A program made the position numbers and the translations under genes. Shown here in pieces: positions 51,402 to 60,388 of a DNA stretch of 64,000 nt (positions are counted from its first letter, which is position 1; each line of letters opens with the position of its first letter). Source of the stretch: JBAZTO01 sp041661865 (GTDB taxonomy: Bacteria; Planctomycetota; Phycisphaerae; SM23-33). The notes under the pieces are model-generated. The model made no database searches. It saw nothing but the letters and a program-made list of their open reading frames with translations, and was not told the origin of the DNA. The stretch covers positions 23,505 to 87,504 of the forward strand of contig JBAZTO010000009.1 of the NCBI GenBank assembly GCA_041661865.1. The letters are read 5' to 3'.

Positions 51402-53288
51402 ATGGCTAAGGGTGGAATGGAAATCATTGAGAAGCACGTGGAGAAGGGCGTCGTCGGCGTCTGTGGCGCGTGCCTGCTGTTGTCGCTGTTCCACTGGGTC
51501 TTCTCCTCGCCCCGATCGATGCTGTTAGACGGCGCCGCCATTCCCCCGGCCAATATCGATAGCGCCGTGCTGAGCCGGGCCAGCGAGGCCAAGGCCAAGA
51601 TCAACGCGCAGCGCCCCGAGCCGTTGCCGGAGCCTAACTTCCTGGCCGAAATCCAGGCCCTCCAGTTGCGTCCCCTGAACGCCAAAGTGATGGACGCCAA
51701 TGCCGTCGCGGCCTTTGGCACGCCGCGCCTGCCGCTGGAGCCTGGAGAGATCATTGAAGAGCATCCGATCGATCCCGTGGAACTGACCGACGTCATCCCA
51801 CCGCCGCGCCGGCCGCTGGTCAAGGCTGAGCGGGAACTTCCCAACAAGCCCTCCGAGAAGCTTGCCGACGTGCTGGCGGCCCATGTGGTGGCCGAGTACC
51901 CTTGGAAAGAATTGGCCGATGCCTGGGGCGCCAAGCTCAAGAACGCCGGAAGCCTCATCACTAGGCCTGTGCCCGTCGGCTTGGAGGCCGAGGTAGAGGA
52001 ATGGTTGCCTGAGGGCCAGTGGAGCGAGCCGCGAAAAGTGTCGCAGGTCAGGATGGAGCACCCCGATACTGCCGGCCAGTCCATGCGGGAACCGGTCCTT
52101 CCTCCCTACAACGGCGCCAATGTTGTGGAGATTTCCGACCTGCGTAAGATGTTGGGCGACCCCAATGGCGGGTGGACCAGTTATCTGATGCAGCCAGACT
52201 ACTGGCAGATCCTTTGGCCCAGCGCCGGTTGGGTGGATTGGAAGGTCACCCTGCCGGAGGCCGAGGTAAGCAAGGCCTACGCCGCCGACGCCAATGCCGG
52301 GCGGGTTGTTGGCCCCGACGGCATGCCGATATCGCCCGGCGCAGCGACACCCGCGGCGTCGCCCAGCCCCGTCATGAATATGGGCGGGGCCAGTTTCGCC
52401 AGGCAACGCGCCGCCGCCATGCTTGCCAGGGAGCGAGAAGACGAATCAGCCGCCCGTCGCTCTCAGGCGCCGCCGATGACCCCCGAGAGTGTTGTAACCG
52501 TCTCGGTTGCGGGCGGGGCGGCTTCCAAGCCTCCAACCCCCACGCTCGTGCCGCCGCTGGACTACCAGCAGGGCAAGAACAGCCTGCTGGTGTGGTTCCA
52601 CGACAACTCGCTTGATCCGTCCAAGATCTACCGCTACCGCCTCCGCGTCAAGCTGATCAACCCCGTCTGGGGGTTTGAAAACATGGTCACTGACCGGAAG
52701 TTTGCCGTCCAGCCGTTTCTTTGGACCGCTTTCAGCGACTGGTCCGAACCGATTCGCATTCCACAGGCGACGGAATTCTTCCTGACGGGGGCCTCTTCGG
52801 GCCAGGGCGCGGCGACAGTGAAAGTTTTTGCCCGAAGCCTCGGCCAGCAGGTGATGCAGCAGTTTTCGGTGGTTCCGGGGCAGTCCATCGGCATGCCCAA
52901 GCAGATCAAGCAGGCCCATCCCATCACCGGCGCCGAAGACAAGCAGAGCGTGGACTTCAGTACCCACGCGGTGGTTGTGGCCCTTGAGTTCAAAGAGGCC
53001 GCCCCTGGCGCCAGGAGCGGGGTGGAGATGGTATACCTTGACGATCAAGGCAAACTTCGGACGATGACGGACGTCAGGACGGGCGACCCAGAGTATCTGC
53101 GTTATGCGGATCTGGTGAAAAAAGCCGATCTGGGCCGGACCGCGGCGCGGGACGCAGCCGCCAAGGCCGCGGCGACTCGTCCGGTCGTAACGCCCCCGTC
53201 GGCAGGACCTTCCGACAAAGCGAAGACCTCGCCCAAACCCGGCGTCCCGCCCCACGCGCCTCGCCCGAGGCCGGTGGGGCCGTTCTAG
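51402..53288 (+). CDS. Membrane-anchored periplasmic protein of the pilus operon (PilP-like position)
   Basis: I do not recognise a named family for this 628-residue protein. It has one N-terminal membrane segment (about 16-33), a Pro-rich stretch, a first globular part with WKELADAWGAKL and PPYNGANVVEISDLRK, then a linker with AMLAREREDESAARR. The second part (about 385-560) begins LLVWFHDNSLDPSKIYRYRLRVKLINP, which looks like a fibronectin-type or receptor-type beta sandwich. A Lys/Pro-rich tail ends the protein. Placed between the PilO-like gene and the secretin gene, it may act as the PilP-like connector. Function inferred from position only. Confidence 0.6.
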   Translation: MAKGGMEIIEKHVEKGVVGVCGACLLLSLFHWVFSSPRSMLLDGAAIPPANIDSAVLSRASEAKAKINAQRPEPLPEPNFLAEIQALQLRPLNAKVMDANAVAAFGTPRLPLEPGEIIEEHPIDPVELTDVIPPPRRPLVKAERELPNKPSEKLADVLAAHVVAEYPWKELADAWGAKLKNAGSLITRPVPVGLEAEVEEWLPEGQWSEPRKVSQVRMEHPDTAGQSMREPVLPPYNGANVVEISDLRKMLGDPNGGWTSYLMQPDYWQILWPSAGWVDWKVTLPEAEVSKAYAADANAGRVVGPDGMPISPGAATPAASPSPVMNMGGASFARQRAAAMLAREREDESAARRSQAPPMTPESVVTVSVAGGAASKPPTPTLVPPLDYQQGKNSLLVWFHDNSLDPSKIYRYRLRVKLINPVWGFENMVTDRKFAVQPFLWTAFSDWSEPIRIPQATEFFLTGASSGQGAATVKVFARSLGQQVMQQFSVVPGQSIGMPKQIKQAHPITGAEDKQSVDFSTHAVVVALEFKEAAPGARSGVEMVYLDDQGKLRTMTDVRTGDPEYLRYADLVKKADLGRTAARDAAAKAAATRPVVTPPSAGPSDKAKTSPKPGVPPHAPRPRPVGPF

Positions 53289-53432
53289 CCGAGTTTTGAG
53301 TCATCAATCCTCATCCAGATTGATTTTAGACTTGCGTAACGAGTTACCGATAACTTATTCTGTGCGGCCGGCGGCGCTGCGCTGCCGCCATGCTGTAAGC
53401 CCGGTTATGCAGGCAACCTGAGAAAGGATTCA

Positions 53433-56400
53433 ATGGAAGCCAACGACTCGCGGGCGCCGGAGGGCACCATCCGCGGAGCCATCCGTCGATTGCGGGCGTT
53501 GTTTCCCCGGTTGTTCGGCAAGTTCGGGTCTGTTTGGCCTCAACCTGAAAGGGAAACCGCAGTGCAAACTCTCCGTAGTTTTTTCCGCCCTGCCTTGATG
53601 GCCCTGATCGTTTTGTCACTGACCTCTGTCTTGGGAGCCCAGGAAGCCGATGCAGATCGGGCCGCAGCCATGCTCAAGAAGGGGATCTCCCAGTACAAGA
53701 ATCTGGAGTTCTCCACCGCCAAGGCCACCCTGTTGAAAGTCGACCGCGACAAGCTATCCGACAACGACAAGGGAACATTGGACGACCTGCTGGGCCGAGC
53801 GGATTCGGACATCAAGAGGCAGGCGTCAGCCTTGTCATCCTATGATGCAGCCACCAAGGCCCTGCGGATTGGCGACCTGCCCAAGGCCCGCGACAACTTC
53901 AAGCTCGCTGCCGACAGCGAGGTTCTGCCCGAGCCGCTGAAGCGCGACGCGCGGGCACAATTGGCGCTGGTGGCCCAGAAGATGCCGGCCGTCGCGGCCG
54001 CCAAGGTCACGCCGCCGCCGGCTCTCCCAGCCAACGAAGTCATCCAGCCTGCCATTGCCACCTCGGCGCCTTCGTCGTCGCCCGCATCGGCACCGGTTCA
54101 GGCATTGGCGGTCACCACGGCGCCTGCTGTCGAGACTACCCCCAAGAACGCCGAAGCAGAAGTGGCGATGCTTTCGCCCGAAGTCAGCAACAAGAAAGCC
54201 GCAGCCGTCAAGGTGCCAACAGAGATAGTCCAGGAGACCACAACCCAGCCGACCCCGCCGGCGCAGGTTGCTCCGGAGGTGGCCGCGAAGGTTCCAGGCC
54301 CCGTGGCCAACCCCGCCGCTCGTGTGGTGAGTGACCCCGCGCATCAGCCCGCAGCCGAAGGCGCGCAGGTCGGAGCGGTGATGGCCGGTGTTCTGGACCG
54401 CCGCGCCAGGGCCAGCCAACTTCTCAGCGATGGCAAGAAGGCCCGCCTGGAGAATAATCTTGAACTGGCGGCCCGGGATTTCCAGCAGGCTGTGGCGCTG
54501 GTGCCCGAGATGGACGAGGCCCAGCAACTGCTCAAGCAGACCCAGGACGAAATCAATGCCTCCTCCAGCCCCATGACCGTCTTGGAGCAGAAGCGGCGGA
54601 TCAAGCGGCAACAGACCGACGTGGAGTTCGACAAGGCCATGAAGCAGTCGGCGGAACGGCTTGTCTCGGCCCAGAGCGCCGCCGATTTCGATGGCGCCGC
54701 CGACACAGTGCGTTCCGCGGAGAGCAGTATCCAGGCCAACCAGTCCCTCTACGGCGCCGGCGAGTATCGTGAGCGTCTGGCGACCATCGAGCAACGTCTT
54801 CAGAACGTTCGCGACCGTCGCCAGGAGTGGGAAAGCATCCAGGTCAAGAAGGAAATGGCGGAGGTGGCCCGCGCCAACGCCGACCGCGAACGCCGGGTCA
54901 AGGAGGAGCGCGACCGCAAGGTGGCGCAACTGACCGAGAACGCCAAGGCCCTTCGTGAAGAAGGCAAGTTCGGCGAGAGCCTGGACGTGGTCAAGCAGGT
55001 ACTCAACGTGGACCCGACCAACGCCTGGGCGGGAGAGCAGGCGGGCATGCTCCAGCAGTTCATACTGCTTCAGGGGCAGAAAGACGTCCGCGACACCTAC
55101 AACATCGAGCAGGGCAAGAGCCTGACGGACCTTCAACGCAGCGAGATCCCCTGGTATGCCTACCTGGTGTGGGCGCCCAACTGGCGCGAGCTGGCTGCCA
55201 GTCGCGAGGGTAAGGGGCTCAAGGTGGGAGTCGGCGGGGCCGAGGACCAGCGGATTCGCCAGGTTCTTAAGGAAAAATCAATCCCCAAGCTCGATTTTGA
55301 CGATGTGGCGCTGGCCGACGCCATTGAGCATTTCCGCGGTGTGATGGGCCTGAACATTTTTATCAACTGGAAGAACCTGGAGGCAGCCGGCTATTCCCGC
55401 GAGGCGGTGGTCAACGCGGTTCACCTGGTGAAGGTGACCTACGAGAAGGCCTTGCAGGTGGTCCTGGAAGACATCAGCGGCAGCAACGTCGGAACTGAAA
55501 ACGAGATCAGCTACCTGGTGGACGGCGGAGTGGTGACCATCACGACCAAGGCCGACCTGTCCCGCAAGATGGCGTCGCAGACCTACGACATACGCGACTT
55601 GATCCGCTCGATGGCATGGGTGCAGCACGAACTGGTGATTCCTCAGATGAACGTTGGGAACACCAGCGGCACGACCACCGGGGGCACCACCGGGGGCACC
55701 AGCAGCAGTGCGGGCACCAGCAGTGGCGGGGGCACCAGCAGTGGTGGCACCAGCAGCGGCATGGGCACCAGCAGTGGCGGCACCACCAGCAGTGGCGGCA
55801 CCTCGACCACGGATGCAAACGCCGTGACTGAGCAGATCATCAATCTAATCACCACGACCGTGGATCCGATTTCGTGGGAGGTCAACGGCGGTGAGGGTCG
55901 AATCACCATCTGGAATGACCAGTTGTTCGTCAACCAGACGGCGGCCAATCATGCCGCTATCGCCGACCTGATCGCCAAGCTCCGCGAAGCCAAGGAAGTG
56001 CAGGTGTCCATCGAGGCCCGCTTCATCAGCGTTAGCGACAGCTTCCTGGAAAGCATCGGCGCGGATCTGGACTTCTACTTCAACCTGGGTTCTCGCCTCA
56101 ACTCGGGCACGGCGATAAACCCCTGGACGGGCGTGAGGGTTCCGGCCACCACAGGCCTGCCTTTTGCCGCCGGTCAGCCCGGCAACAGCAACTGGACGCC
56201 TATCGCCGCCCAACAGAACAACAGTTTTGGCAACGTATTGGGGGTCTCTTCGCCCATTGGAAGTTCCAGCATCGGCTCGTCGGTGGTGAGTCCCGCCGGA
56301 ACGGTTCAAGGTACCTTCCTGGACGACATTCAGGTCAACTTCCTGCTTCAGGCCACGCAGGCAAGCCGGACTGTCCGGTCGATGACGGCGCCACGGCTTA

Positions 56401-56939
56401 CGCTGCTGAGCGGTACGACCGCCTGGATTACGGTCGGCAGTCAGATCTCCTATGCGGCCACCACCACCGCAAATATCACCGCGAACCAGAACGTTCAGAC
56501 GACGATTTTTAATACGACACCCGGCCAGCTAAATGTGGGTACCAACTTGTCAATCGGTGCGACAGTGTCGGCCGACCTAAAATACGTGACGTTGACGGTG
56601 CATCCCAGCATCACAAGGCTGGTAGAACTGGTTCCCTTCAGTTCGGGAGATAGCAACGACCCTAACGTTATATCGACTACCATTCAGTTGCCCAACATCC
56701 AGGTACAGGAACTCGAAACGACCGTCAATGTTCCCGACGGCGCGACGCTGCTGCTGGGCGGGCTCAAGAGCAGCGGTGAGGTGGAACGTGAGGAGGGTGT
56801 GCCCTTGTTAAGTAAGATCCCCATCCTTAACCGCGGTTTTGATAATCGCGGCAAGGTGCGCGACCAGGAGACGCTGCTGATCCTGATCAAGCCCACCATC
56901 ATGGTGCCGCGCGACGACGAGAAGCAACTGTTTCCGTAA
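53433..56939 (+). CDS. Secretin (PilQ/GspD family) with TPR-like N-terminal region
   Basis: Outer-membrane channel of a type IV pilus or type II secretion system. The 1,168 residues contain a signal peptide (RSFFRPALMALIVLSLTSVLGA, about 46-67), a long helical TPR-like region (70-560) and N-type domains (about 605-720: SIPKLDFDDVALADAIEHFRGVMGLN). A Gly/Ser/Thr linker follows (742-791), then the secretin domain (about 850-1160) with VEARFISVSDSFLESIGAD, PDGATLLLGGLKSSGEVEREEGVPLLSKIPILNRGF and LLILIKPTIMV. The signal peptide suggests that the GTG at 53562 (after AAAGGGAAA) may be the true start, since the ATG at 53433 adds 43 unusual residues. It is the last gene of the operon. Confidence 0.88.
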   Translation: MEANDSRAPEGTIRGAIRRLRALFPRLFGKFGSVWPQPERETAVQTLRSFFRPALMALIVLSLTSVLGAQEADADRAAAMLKKGISQYKNLEFSTAKATLLKVDRDKLSDNDKGTLDDLLGRADSDIKRQASALSSYDAATKALRIGDLPKARDNFKLAADSEVLPEPLKRDARAQLALVAQKMPAVAAAKVTPPPALPANEVIQPAIATSAPSSSPASAPVQALAVTTAPAVETTPKNAEAEVAMLSPEVSNKKAAAVKVPTEIVQETTTQPTPPAQVAPEVAAKVPGPVANPAARVVSDPAHQPAAEGAQVGAVMAGVLDRRARASQLLSDGKKARLENNLELAARDFQQAVALVPEMDEAQQLLKQTQDEINASSSPMTVLEQKRRIKRQQTDVEFDKAMKQSAERLVSAQSAADFDGAADTVRSAESSIQANQSLYGAGEYRERLATIEQRLQNVRDRRQEWESIQVKKEMAEVARANADRERRVKEERDRKVAQLTENAKALREEGKFGESLDVVKQVLNVDPTNAWAGEQAGMLQQFILLQGQKDVRDTYNIEQGKSLTDLQRSEIPWYAYLVWAPNWRELAASREGKGLKVGVGGAEDQRIRQVLKEKSIPKLDFDDVALADAIEHFRGVMGLNIFINWKNLEAAGYSREAVVNAVHLVKVTYEKALQVVLEDISGSNVGTENEISYLVDGGVVTITTKADLSRKMASQTYDIRDLIRSMAWVQHELVIPQMNVGNTSGTTTGGTTGGTSSSAGTSSGGGTSSGGTSSGMGTSSGGTTSSGGTSTTDANAVTEQIINLITTTVDPISWEVNGGEGRITIWNDQLFVNQTAANHAAIADLIAKLREAKEVQVSIEARFISVSDSFLESIGADLDFYFNLGSRLNSGTAINPWTGVRVPATTGLPFAAGQPGNSNWTPIAAQQNNSFGNVLGVSSPIGSSSIGSSVVSPAGTVQGTFLDDIQVNFLLQATQASRTVRSMTAPRLTLLSGTTAWITVGSQISYAATTTANITANQNVQTTIFNTTPGQLNVGTNLSIGATVSADLKYVTLTVHPSITRLVELVPFSSGDSNDPNVISTTIQLPNIQVQELETTVNVPDGATLLLGGLKSSGEVEREEGVPLLSKIPILNRGFDNRGKVRDQETLLILIKPTIMVPRDDEKQLFP
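55658..55806 (+). repeat. Degenerate GGCACCAGCAGTGGC tandem repeat inside the secretin gene
   Basis: Roughly ten imperfect units of GGCACCAGCAGTGGC/GGCACCACC type encode the GTSSGG/GTTSG linker between the N domains and the secretin domain. Slippage here would change the linker length without breaking the frame when whole units of 3n bases are gained or lost. Confidence 0.8.
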
Positions 56940-56971
56940 ACGGGCGTTCGTTTGGAAAAAATGACATTGAC

Positions 56972-57025
56972 CGAGTGGCACAGGCTTTCCAGCCTGTGCG
57001 CACAGCTTGGAAAGGCTGTGCCACG
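56972..57025. repeat. Hairpin repeat after the secretin gene
   Basis: GTGGCACAGGCTTTCCAGCC and the complementary GGAAAGGCTGTGCCAC form a long imperfect stem around a short inner hairpin (GCCTGTGCGCACAG). It could end transcription of the pilus operon and of the converging rdgB genes. Confidence 0.55.
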
Positions 57026-57151
57026 AAGTCCCCAAACTTAGAATGCTCTAATCTGATCCATCAGGAAGGCTGCGTTTGGCGACAGGCGCGGCCTTCTGCT
57101 TTGTGAGGGATCGCCGGCGATGAAAGGGCGGCGGCAGCGTCTTCCATGCCA

Positions 57152-57784
57152 TCAAGATCCCTGTTGGAGAAACTTCTGGAGCCGTTGGGCGAAATGGCGC
57201 AGGGCCTTGCCGCGGTGGCTGACGAGGTTCTTGTCGCTCTCGTCCAACTCGGCGGTCGTGCAACGGGCCGGCGGGTAGATGAAGAGCGGGTCGTAGCCGA
57301 AGCCGTTGTCGCCGCGCGGCTCATAGCCGATCTGCCCTTCGAGGGTGTCGCAGGCCTCCAGGAGAATCTGCTGGCCCTCGGCCAGGGCGAGGTGGCAGAC
57401 GAATCTTGCCGTGCGGCGATGGGGCGGGACGTCGGCGAGTCTTTCCAGCAGGAGGGCGTTGTTGGCCTGGTCGATCTCCCGCCGACTGGCGCCGCTCGGG
57501 CAGCGGTCGGCGGCGTAGCGGGCGCTTCGCACGCCGGGTTCTCCCCCCAGCGCGTCCACCTCCAGGCCCGAGTCGTCGGCCAGGCAGGGCCCCGCGGTGG
57601 CCAGGGCGTAGTAGATCGCCTTCTGCCGGGCATTTTCCGCGAAGGACGATCCGGTTTCCTCCGGTTCGGCCAGGTCCGGCAGCGCCTCCAGGCCGCGGAT
57701 GCTCAAGGGCAAATCGGCCAGGACGGAGCGGATTTCACGGATTTTTCCGGGGTTCCGCGTTGCCAGTACGATTGAACGAAGCAT
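57152..57784 (-). CDS. rdgB: XTP/dITP pyrophosphatase (RdgB/HAM1)
   Basis: House-cleaning enzyme that hydrolyses ITP, dITP and XTP to monophosphates. The 210-residue protein has IVLATRNPGKIREI (T/SxNxxK start motif), SFAENARQKA, ADDSGLEVDALGGEPGV, PRGDNGFGYDPLF and SHRGKAL, all the active-site signatures. Its start lies 50 bases inside the upstream gene for a secreted protein, so translation may be coupled. It follows rph in the same run, a pairing common in bacteria. Confidence 0.94.
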   Translation of the reverse strand: MLRSIVLATRNPGKIREIRSVLADLPLSIRGLEALPDLAEPEETGSSFAENARQKAIYYALATAGPCLADDSGLEVDALGGEPGVRSARYAADRCPSGASRREIDQANNALLLERLADVPPHRRTARFVCHLALAEGQQILLEACDTLEGQIGYEPRGDNGFGYDPLFIYPPARCTTAELDESDKNLVSHRGKALRHFAQRLQKFLQQGS

Positions 57785-58610
57785 CTTTCTGAGCCTCCTC
57801 GCGCGGGATCTCCAGGATATAGCTGGCGGTCGCGAATTTCTGCTTGCTGTTGTCCGGGCCGGGAAGCACCACCAGTTCCTCGACGCCATTGACGGCCAGT
57901 TTGAGGTGTTTGGCGAGGATCTCCTTGATCCGGGCGTTGCGGATCTCTCGCGTCCGCTTCCCGGCGCTCCAGACGGCCGGGTAGTCCTCCTCGGTGAAGC
58001 ACCCGACGCACACGATGGATTTAACAGGTCCGTGGTAGTAGTATGCCTCCTCGCCGTCCTTGCGGAGCAGCGAGACGCAATCGACGGCCAGCTTCTTTCG
58101 GCCGACATATGAGGCCTCCGGCACGTCGTAGAACTCGGCCATCGCGACGGAAAACGCGGCATTGGTCTTGAGGATGTTCCACTCGGGCGGGCCGAAGTCG
58201 GTGCCCGGCACGGGGATCAGGATCGCGTGGGCGAACAGTTGAATGTTGGCGGGCGTCTTGTAGGCCCGGACCTTCTTGAGCGTCGGTTCGGCCTCGCGGG
58301 GTGAGCGGAAGCGCCCCATGATCAGGTCGCTGGTGTCGGCCTTGTTGACTACCTGGAGGTTCTTCCACTTGGTGTACTTGGCGGTCTCTTCCTTCCCTTG
58401 GGCGGCGTTCTTGACGTGGTCGGACCCCGGGAAGGTGAACAGCAGGATCGTAAAGCTTCCCTCGTCGGCCTTGGCCGACCACTTGACGGCCGACTTGGCC
58501 GGTGACGAGGTAGCCGTCCTCGCGGCGGCCTTGACTGTGCCTGCCGCTATTGCCGCGGCGAGCAGGCACGCGACGGTTGTTCCGACCAAGCCCCAACGTG
58601 ACAGTTTCAT
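57735..58610 (-). CDS. Unknown secreted protein between rph and rdgB
   Basis: A 291-residue protein with an N-terminal signal peptide (KLSRWGLVGTTVACLLAAAI, cleavage after about residue 28). The mature part shows GSFTILLFTFPGSDHVKNA, AQLFAHAILIPVPGTDFGPPEWN-like beta stretches and KSIVCVGCFTEEDYPAVW, and resembles SPOR-like or periplasmic binding-type mixed folds only loosely. I cannot assign a family. It starts with an ATGA overlap on rph and overlaps rdgB by 50 bases, so it is locked into this operon. Confidence 0.72.
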   Translation of the reverse strand: MKLSRWGLVGTTVACLLAAAIAAGTVKAAARTATSSPAKSAVKWSAKADEGSFTILLFTFPGSDHVKNAAQGKEETAKYTKWKNLQVVNKADTSDLIMGRFRSPREAEPTLKKVRAYKTPANIQLFAHAILIPVPGTDFGPPEWNILKTNAAFSVAMAEFYDVPEASYVGRKKLAVDCVSLLRKDGEEAYYYHGPVKSIVCVGCFTEEDYPAVWSAGKRTREIRNARIKEILAKHLKLAVNGVEELVVLPGPDNSKQKFATASYILEIPREEAQKDASFNRTGNAEPRKNP

Positions 58611-59338
58611 GTGCGGTACCCTCGATGAATGGCTTGACGCTGAAAGGTGATCAATCTCCCGATGCCGCGGCGACCGAGTCGCAGCATCGCTTCAAGCTCC
58701 CGTGGACTGAAAGTGGAACGTTCGCCGCAGCCCTGTATTTCCACGAACTGTCCCGCCGCGGTCATGGCGACGTTCATGTCCACCTGGGCGGCGGAGTCCT
58801 CGCGGTAGTCCAGGTCGAGCAGGGGCTTGCCCTCGACGATGCCGACGGAGACGGCGGCGACCGGTCCCGATAGAACCCGTGGCCGGCATTTCCCCGCGGC
58901 GGCGGCCTTGGCCGTGGCAATAGCCAGGGCGACGAAGGCGCCGGTGATGGCTGCGGTGCGAGTCCCGCCGTCGGCCTCCAGCACGTCGCAGTCGAGGTAG
59001 ACGGTGTTCTCGCCCAGACGGTCCAGGCGGACGACGTTCCGCAGCACCCGGCCGATGAGGCGCTGGATCTCGACGGCCCGGCTGTCGGCTTGGCCGATCG
59101 GGCGGTTTTTCCGCGTGGAGGTCGAGGCCGGCAACATGCCGTACTCGGCCGTCACCCAGCCCAGGCCGCTGCCGGCGCGCCACTTGGGCACGCCCTCGAC
59201 GAAACTGGCGGTGCAGATGACGCGCGTCCCGCCGGCCTCGAACAGGCAGGAGCCGTCGGCGGCGCGGACGAAACCGGGCGTGATCTTCACCGCTCGGAGT
59301 TGGTCGGCCCGCCGGCCATCATGTCGTCGAAAAACCAT
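58607..59338 (-). CDS. rph: Ribonuclease PH
   Basis: Phosphorolytic 3'-5' exoribonuclease that trims tRNA precursors. The 243 residues show AGGTRVICTASFVEGVPKW, GWVTAEYGMLPAST (family GWxTAEYxMLPxxT), the phosphate-site Arg segment RKNRPIGQADSRAVEIQRLIGR and DCDVLEADGGTRTAAITGA, with DLDYREDSAAQVDMN further on. The TGA stop overlaps the next ATG (ATGA). The ribosome site is weak. It heads the rph-(secreted protein)-rdgB unit. Confidence 0.94.
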   Translation of the reverse strand: MVFRRHDGRRADQLRAVKITPGFVRAADGSCLFEAGGTRVICTASFVEGVPKWRAGSGLGWVTAEYGMLPASTSTRKNRPIGQADSRAVEIQRLIGRVLRNVVRLDRLGENTVYLDCDVLEADGGTRTAAITGAFVALAIATAKAAAAGKCRPRVLSGPVAAVSVGIVEGKPLLDLDYREDSAAQVDMNVAMTAAGQFVEIQGCGERSTFSPRELEAMLRLGRRGIGRLITFQRQAIHRGYRT

Positions 59339-59411
59339 AGGATATGTCCCGTTCCCAGCCCGCCTTGTTCACCGGGCCGGCACCCAATTTTCTATTCTGA
59401 AATGATGCAAC

Positions 59412-60338
59412 TTAACGAATACCGCCTTCGCCCATCAGGACGTTCAGCAGCGTCCGCTGGAAATGCAGACGGTTCTCGGCCTCCTCCATGATCGTGCCGG
59501 CGTGGGCTTCAAAGGCTTCTTCCGTGATTTCGCAGCCGCGGTAGGCCGGCAGGCAGTGCATGACCACCGCGCGGGCCGGGGCGGCCTGGAGCAGCGCCGC
59601 GTTGATCTGGTAGCCCGCGAAGGCCTTCAGACGCTGCTGCTTTTCCTCTTCCTGGCCCATCGAGACCCACGTGTCGGTGTAGATCACATCGGCCCCGGCC
59701 ACCGCTTTCAGCGGATCGCGAACCATCGCGAAGTCGCCCCGGCAGGGCCGGCCCTGCGCGTCGCTCTCGAAGCCATCGAGCTCGTAGCCCTCGGGGCAGG
59801 AGAGAATGAATTTCATCCCCAGCTTGGCCGCCGCGGTGGCCAGGCTGCGGGCGACGTTGTTGCCGTCGCCGATGAAGGCCAGCGTGCGGTGCTCGAGGGA
59901 GCCGAAATGCTCCAGGGCCGTCATCACGTCGGCCATCGCCTGGCAGGGGTGCGAATAATCCGTCAGGGCGTTGATGACCGGCCCGGACGAAAACGCCGCC
60001 AGTTTCTCGACCAGTTCATGGCTGAAGGTGCGGGCCATGATGCCGTCGCACATGCGTCCCAGCACGCGGGCGACATCCTGGACGCTCTCGCGGCTGCCCA
60101 GGCCGATGTCGGCCTGCGTCAGGTACATGGCGTGCCCGCCCAGTTGGGCCATGGCCGTCTCGAAACTCACCCGCGTTCGCAGGGAGGGCTTCTCGAAGAT
60201 CATCGCCAGCGTCTTGCGCGGCAGGGAGGCGGGGAGCTTGCCCGCGCGGAAGGCGGCCTTGTCGGCCAGGGCCCGCGCCAGCAGCTCCTTGAGCTGGGCG
60301 GCGGTGAAATCGCCAAGATTGATAAAGTCCTTGTGCAT
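59412..60338 (-). CDS. argF: Ornithine carbamoyltransferase
   Basis: Makes citrulline from ornithine and carbamoyl phosphate in Arg synthesis. The 308 residues from the ATG at 60338 (AAGGACTTG upstream) carry the carbamoyl-phosphate site EKPSLRTRVSFE (about 50-61), HPCQAMADVMT (about 131), FIGDGNNVARS, DVIYTDTWVSMGQEEEK and the ornithine-site MHCLPAYRG (about 270). A 57-codon in-frame upstream extension overlaps argB and is rejected. It follows argB in the same direction. Confidence 0.95.
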   Translation of the reverse strand: MHKDFINLGDFTAAQLKELLARALADKAAFRAGKLPASLPRKTLAMIFEKPSLRTRVSFETAMAQLGGHAMYLTQADIGLGSRESVQDVARVLGRMCDGIMARTFSHELVEKLAAFSSGPVINALTDYSHPCQAMADVMTALEHFGSLEHRTLAFIGDGNNVARSLATAAAKLGMKFILSCPEGYELDGFESDAQGRPCRGDFAMVRDPLKAVAGADVIYTDTWVSMGQEEEKQQRLKAFAGYQINAALLQAAPARAVVMHCLPAYRGCEITEEAFEAHAGTIMEEAENRLHFQRTLLNVLMGEGGIR

Positions 60339-60388
60339 CTCAAGTCCTTCTGCCCGTCGAGCGGGTGCTAAGGACTCCTGTTCACTCG

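Noticed and set aside
55658..55806. The repeated GGCACCAGCAGTGGC text as a possible CRISPR array
   Set aside because: The units are contiguous, in frame and code for a Gly/Ser/Thr linker in the secretin; there are no spacers.
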